The notes under the pieces are model-generated. The model did no database searches, had not been told where the DNA came from, and saw only the letters and a list, made by a program, of their open reading frames with translations. Position numbers and translations under genes: made by a program. This document shows, piece by piece, positions 15,895 to 18,862 of a stretch of 18,862 nucleotides of DNA. This DNA comes from Candidatus Cloacimonadota bacterium. GTDB taxonomy: Bacteria > Cloacimonadota > Cloacimonadia > Cloacimonadales > Cloacimonadaceae. Position 1 is the first letter of the stretch; each line of letters opens with the position of its first letter. The stretch lies in the NCBI GenBank assembly GCA_023230025.1, contig JALNYD010000023.1, positions 1 to 18,862 of the forward strand, given 5' to 3'.

Positions 15895-16242
15895 CTACTT
15901 CTCGTCCTCTTCAGCTGAGAGCATATCAGGATCTTCGGAATTGAACAGGTCGTCAAAGATGGCTGCTACTGCATCAAACTCCTCATCTTCTTCAATGATG
16001 CTCAGCTCAACGGAATCCTCAACCTCTTCAAAACGAAGAATGTCATATTCAGCGCTGTCAAGCTCTGCCAGAGCAATGTAGTTCTTGCCTTCGTGATTAA
16101 TGATTTGTAGTACTTCAAAATCCTTCTGGCTGCCATCTTCCATATCAAGGGTGATGATATTGCTTTCGTGTTCGCCACATGTGCAATCTTCACCTTCACA
16201 GCAGTGCTCTTCGTGTTCATGCATATTATCTTTGGTTATCAT
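15895..16242 (-). CDS. Small acidic DUF1292-family protein
   Basis: This 115-residue, strongly acidic protein resembles DUF1292 (YrzB-like), a family of small proteins of unknown function. The core (SNIITLDMEDGSQKDFEVLQ, then a hydrophobic strand YIALAELD and an acidic C-terminus) fits the family's short beta-rich pattern. The first 22 or so residues are rich in His and Cys (MHEHEEHCCEGEDCTCGEH), which could bind a metal; His-rich starts are common in the family, but the four cysteines are notable. A GTG at 16284 would add 14 residues. The ATG at 16242 is preferred because GGGGAG lies six bases upstream. It is monocistronic, with its own terminator, and is divergent from butyrate kinase. Confidence 0.78.
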   Translation of the reverse strand: MITKDNMHEHEEHCCEGEDCTCGEHESNIITLDMEDGSQKDFEVLQIINHEGKNYIALAELDSAEYDILRFEEVEDSVELSIIEEDEEFDAVAAIFDDLFNSEDPDMLSAEEDEK

Positions 16243-16248
16243 TGGAAA

Positions 16249-16254
16249 CTCCCC
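16249..16254 (-). promoter_or_regulatory. Ribosome binding site that fixes the DUF1292 gene start
   Basis: GGGGAG on the minus strand, six bases before the ATG at 16242, lies downstream of the alternative GTG at 16284. It therefore supports the shorter protein. Confidence 0.7.
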
Positions 16255-16270
16255 ATGTTTTTTGCCATTT

Positions 16271-16283
16271 TTATGAGGGTGCA
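16271..16283. repeat. 13-bp direct repeat, copy 1 (TTATGAGGGTGCA)
   Basis: This is an exact copy of the sequence at 16350-16362, lying in the divergent region and in the probable 5' leader of the DUF1292 gene. The same orientation and a spacing of 79 bases from start to start suggest a pair of operator-like sites. The regulator is unknown and the regulatory role is inference. Confidence 0.5.
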
Positions 16284-16330
16284 CTTTCTGGCAAGAGAAA
16301 AAAACTTAAGGTGAAGTGAAACAAAAACTA

Positions 16331-16336
16331 TTGACA
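16331..16336 (+). promoter_or_regulatory. Candidate -35 box (TTGACA) for butyrate kinase
   Basis: A perfect TTGACA lies 61 bases before the buk ATG in an A-rich stretch. No convincing -10 occurs at the usual 16-18-base spacing. TATGAG comes only 14 bases later and belongs to copy 2 of the 13-bp repeat. The repeat may overlap the promoter. The call is tentative. Confidence 0.35.
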
Positions 16337-16349
16337 AAAGCAGGCTGAC

Positions 16350-16362
16350 TTATGAGGGTGCA
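16350..16362. repeat. 13-bp direct repeat, copy 2 (TTATGAGGGTGCA)
   Basis: This is the second exact copy, starting 13 bases after the TTGACA hexamer and ending 35 bases before the buk start. Its position overlaps where the promoter -10 region would be, as an operator might. Confidence 0.5.
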
Positions 16363-16397
16363 AACAAAGTAAAAATCTATATCACCCTGGAGGTTAT

Positions 16398-17480
16398 ATG
16401 AGTTTCCGCGTGCTCGCGATCAATCCCGGTTCCACATCCACCAAGATAGCCGTCTTTGAGGATCACACTCCTTTGTTTGAAAAGACATTACGCCATGATC
16501 CCGCTGAACTGGACAAATATGGTGGCATCATCGATCAATATGACTTCAGAAAGCAATTGGTAATGGAAGCCATGCGTGAGAACAACGTCGATCCTGCGAC
16601 ACTGCATGCTGCGGTTGGTCGCGGCGGTTTGGTACGTCCGGTTTCGGGCGGTACGATGAAGATCAGCCCTTCTATGCTGCGGGATCTAAAGGACCCCAGC
16701 CTCTGGGGGCGCATTCATGCCTCAAACCTGGGAGCCTTCATCGCTAATGCCATTTCCGAGGATCTGAATATTCCCGCATTCATCGTTGATCCAGTGGTCG
16801 TGGATGAATTTGACGAGATTGCCCGCATCTCTGGCATTCCGGAGATCGAACGCAAGAGTTTGATGCATGCTCTGAACATTCGCTACATCAGCCGTCTTGT
16901 AGCCAACGATATGGGCAAGAAGCACGATGAAGCAAATCAGATCGGCGTTCACATGGGAGGCGGTATATCTGTGGCTGCAATCAAAGCCGGACGAGTTGTG
17001 GATGTCAATAATGCCCTTTTAGGAATGGGATCCTTTTCTCCTCAAAGAGCTGGTGCCTTGCCCATCGGCGACCTTCTGGATTTGGCATATAGCGGAAAGT
17101 ATAGCAAAAAGGAACTCACTACTTATCTGACCAAAACTGCCGGGTTGATGGCATATCTTGGCACAGACAGCGGCATTGAAGTTAATAAGAGAATCCAGGA
17201 AGGAGACAAAAAGGCAGAACTGATCCTGAAAGCAATGTGCTATCAGGTGGCCAAGGAAATCGGAGCCTGCGCTACTGTTTTGAATGGTAAAGTTGACGCG
17301 ATCTTCCTCTCTGGTGGCTTGGTATACAACGCATTGATCGTGGATGAAATCAAAGCCCGTACGGGATTCATCGCCCCCATTCACCTCTATCCAGGCGAAA
17401 AAGAAATGGAAGCATTATGCCAGGGTGGAATCCGGGTGCTTTCTGGCCTTGAAGAGGCAATGGAATATCCCTATCAATAA
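16398..17480 (+). CDS. buk: Butyrate kinase (acetokinase family)
   Basis: This ASKHA-fold kinase converts butyryl-phosphate and ADP to butyrate and ATP, or the reverse; branched-chain or isobutyryl substrates are also possible in the family. Its 360 residues match butyrate kinases (about 355-360) rather than acetate kinases (about 400). Motifs in order: the phosphate loop NPGSTSTK (residues 9-16), GRGGLVRPVSGGT, RIHASNLGAFIA, VHMGGGISVAA with H185, MGSFSPQRAGALP and LSGGLVYN. The ATG follows GGAGG at 16389-16393. No phosphotransbutyrylase gene is in the window, so the source of the acyl-phosphate is not shown. A strong terminator follows at once. Confidence 0.95.
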   Translation: MSFRVLAINPGSTSTKIAVFEDHTPLFEKTLRHDPAELDKYGGIIDQYDFRKQLVMEAMRENNVDPATLHAAVGRGGLVRPVSGGTMKISPSMLRDLKDPSLWGRIHASNLGAFIANAISEDLNIPAFIVDPVVVDEFDEIARISGIPEIERKSLMHALNIRYISRLVANDMGKKHDEANQIGVHMGGGISVAAIKAGRVVDVNNALLGMGSFSPQRAGALPIGDLLDLAYSGKYSKKELTTYLTKTAGLMAYLGTDSGIEVNKRIQEGDKKAELILKAMCYQVAKEIGACATVLNGKVDAIFLSGGLVYNALIVDEIKARTGFIAPIHLYPGEKEMEALCQGGIRVLSGLEEAMEYPYQ

Positions 17481-17490
17481 ATCTATCATA

Positions 17491-17530
17491 AGCCGGAATC
17501 CCTCTCAAAAGATTCCGGCTCTTCTTTTCT
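17491..17530 (+). terminator. Rho-independent terminator of buk
   Basis: AGCCGGAATC pairs perfectly over ten bases with GATTCCGGCT around a ten-base loop, followed by the T-rich CTTCTTTTCT. It begins ten bases after the buk stop. The 11-mer GATTCCGGCTC at its right arm also occurs in the DUF1292 terminator (15858-15868). Confidence 0.9.
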
Positions 17531-17533
17531 AAC

Positions 17534-18862
17534 ATGAAACACTTGCTTCTGCTGCTCCTTATTCTACCTTTTAGCCTGCTCAGCGCTGATTCCTGGACTG
17601 TATTGATCTATATGGCAGCCGATAACAATCTGGCTGAGAATGGCAAACAAAACATCAGGGAAATGGAAGCAGCTCATCAACCCGAAGATCTCAATCTGAT
17701 CGTTCAGGCAGATTTCCCCAATGAGGACGCCCGACGCTACAGGATTGTCCATGATCAATCTCCCACTCAGATCAATTCACCAATTCTGGATAATCTTGGC
17801 AGAATCGACAGCGGTGACCCCCAAACCCTGAAAGACTTTATCCTTTGGGGCAAAGGTCGTTACCAGGCAGATCATTATATGCTGGTGATCTGGTCTCACG
17901 GAGATAGCTGGTATAAAAACAACAAGTGGATTTCTCCGGATTATGATACCGGAAATATGATTGGAATTGCCAATGGTGAACTCCGCGGCGCTCTGACTGG
18001 TTCAGGCCCCTGGGATATCCTGCTCTTTGATGCCTGCAGCATGCAAGCTCTGGAGATAATCACTGAGATCAACGACCTTACGGATTACGTTGTTGCATCT
18101 GCTGATCTTGTCCCGGATACCGGATTTCCATACAGCAACATCATACCCATCCTGAGCCAGGACCCTCAAGAGATAGCCTCCCAAATCCCTGATCTATATA
18201 TCGATAGCTATTTACCAGGAGGAATCCATAACCCTTCCCAAAGCTACCTGACGACTACCTGTTCCGCCATCTCCACTGCCGATTGGGATGCCTTTTTACA
18301 ATCCTGGAAGAGCCTGTCCAGATCTGTGAGAACGCACTCTGCAGAGTTACTAAGCATCCGGCAAGATCTGTTTGAGATGAATACCGGCTATGCAGATGTT
18401 GACGTAAAACAGCTACTCATCCGTTTACAGAATCACGGAATCACAGAAGCTGATCCAATCCTGAACCTTTGGAATGAACACGTGCTCGCCAGCGGCTTCA
18501 CTCTCCCCTATCCTGAAACTGACATTGGCACCGCTGCCCTTTGGTTTCCAGACATAAGATTCAATTATGATGCTGCCTGGCAACACTATATGAAGCTCGA
18601 TTTTGCCAAAACAGGTTGGTTGGGAGCAGTAAATGCCTGCCTTGATGACGCTCCGGCAGCCCCAGATCCACCTTCAGTTATCAGCCAGAATGTACTCATC
18701 GACCACCTGATCTTGAGATTTGCAGCCCCTCTCAGCCCAGATTCCCTGTATTACCGGTTATCTTTGGATGATGAAGAGCATCTGATCTTCCCCCCGGCTT
18801 ACTCACCCGAGTTCAGCTTTTCCACACAAGTAAGCCATAGCGGGAACTACAGCATCCGCTCC
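17534..18862 (+). CDS. Secreted clostripain-family (C11) cysteine protease, 3' partial
   Basis: The frame is open for 443 codons to the window edge, so the C-terminus is missing. It opens with a signal peptide (MKHLLLLLLILPFSLLSA, cleavage likely after A18), then WTVLIYMAADNNLAE, the classic start of the C11 peptidase domain. The catalytic dyad is present: H122 in VIWSHGDSW and C168 in LLFDACSMQALE. From about residue 375 an Ala/Pro-rich joint (AAPDPPSV) leads into what looks like an Ig- or FN3-like beta domain. The protein should be exported and cleave peptides, usually after basic residues in this family. No Shine-Dalgarno is visible, and the ATG comes four bases after the buk terminator tail. 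Whether a sorting tag follows cannot be seen. Confidence 0.9.
   Translation, partial: MKHLLLLLLILPFSLLSADSWTVLIYMAADNNLAENGKQNIREMEAAHQPEDLNLIVQADFPNEDARRYRIVHDQSPTQINSPILDNLGRIDSGDPQTLKDFILWGKGRYQADHYMLVIWSHGDSWYKNNKWISPDYDTGNMIGIANGELRGALTGSGPWDILLFDACSMQALEIITEINDLTDYVVASADLVPDTGFPYSNIIPILSQDPQEIASQIPDLYIDSYLPGGIHNPSQSYLTTTCSAISTADWDAFLQSWKSLSRSVRTHSAELLSIRQDLFEMNTGYADVDVKQLLIRLQNHGITEADPILNLWNEHVLASGFTLPYPETDIGTAALWFPDIRFNYDAAWQHYMKLDFAKTGWLGAVNACLDDAPAAPDPPSVISQNVLIDHLILRFAAPLSPDSLYYRLSLDDEEHLIFPPAYSPEFSFSTQVSHSGNYSIRS

Overview
The window reads as a piece of a bacterial chromosome of moderate GC from a diderm-type organism. The MurE half of the first gene carries the DNPR motif used for meso-diaminopimelate. 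The mix of a compact division and cell-wall cluster, a lone imidazolonepropionase, a butyrate kinase, a small DUF1292 protein and an exported clostripain-like protease fits a fermenting, amino-acid-using bacterium. Candidatus Cloacimonadota or another FCB-group lineage is my best guess. That is inference from gene content, not a database match.

Positions 1-11806 (+) hold the distal part of a dcw (division and cell wall) cluster in canonical order: murE-murF (one fused reading frame, 5' cut by the window edge), mraY, murD, ftsW, murG, murC, ftsQ, ftsA, ftsZ. Genes overlap or lie within about 15 bases of each other, with good ribosome binding sites. The one exception is a 68-base gap between murC and ftsQ, where many bacteria carry murB and/or ddl. 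Together the products make UDP-MurNAc-pentapeptide, lipid I and lipid II, polymerise glycan at the septum and build the Z ring. A Rho-independent terminator (11833-11877) closes the cluster.

Positions 11807-12113 are a convergent intergenic region. It holds the terminator, a striking 33-bp-arm inverted repeat (11890-11973) and a run of small hairpins (11995-12073).

Positions 12114-15786 (-) hold hutI and, one base downstream, an 805-residue membrane protein. That protein has a protein-kinase-like domain lacking the catalytic and DFG aspartates, a long acidic linker, one membrane segment and a periplasmic FGE-sulfatase/SUMF1-like domain lacking the catalytic cysteines. Upstream, after a minus-strand terminator, lies a small acidic DUF1292 gene (15895-16242, -).

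The divergent region 16243-16397 contains two exact copies of a 13-base sequence and a TTGACA hexamer. Butyrate kinase (16398-17480, +) follows and ends in a strong terminator. Only a few bases after that T-tract begins a secreted clostripain-family (C11) protease gene (17534 to the window end, 3' partial).

Most of the window is ordinary housekeeping sequence. The points most worth following up are the predicted pseudokinase/SUMF1 transmembrane protein, the long inverted repeat, the murE-murF fusion, the 13-bp duplicated motif and the protease start lying directly behind a terminator.
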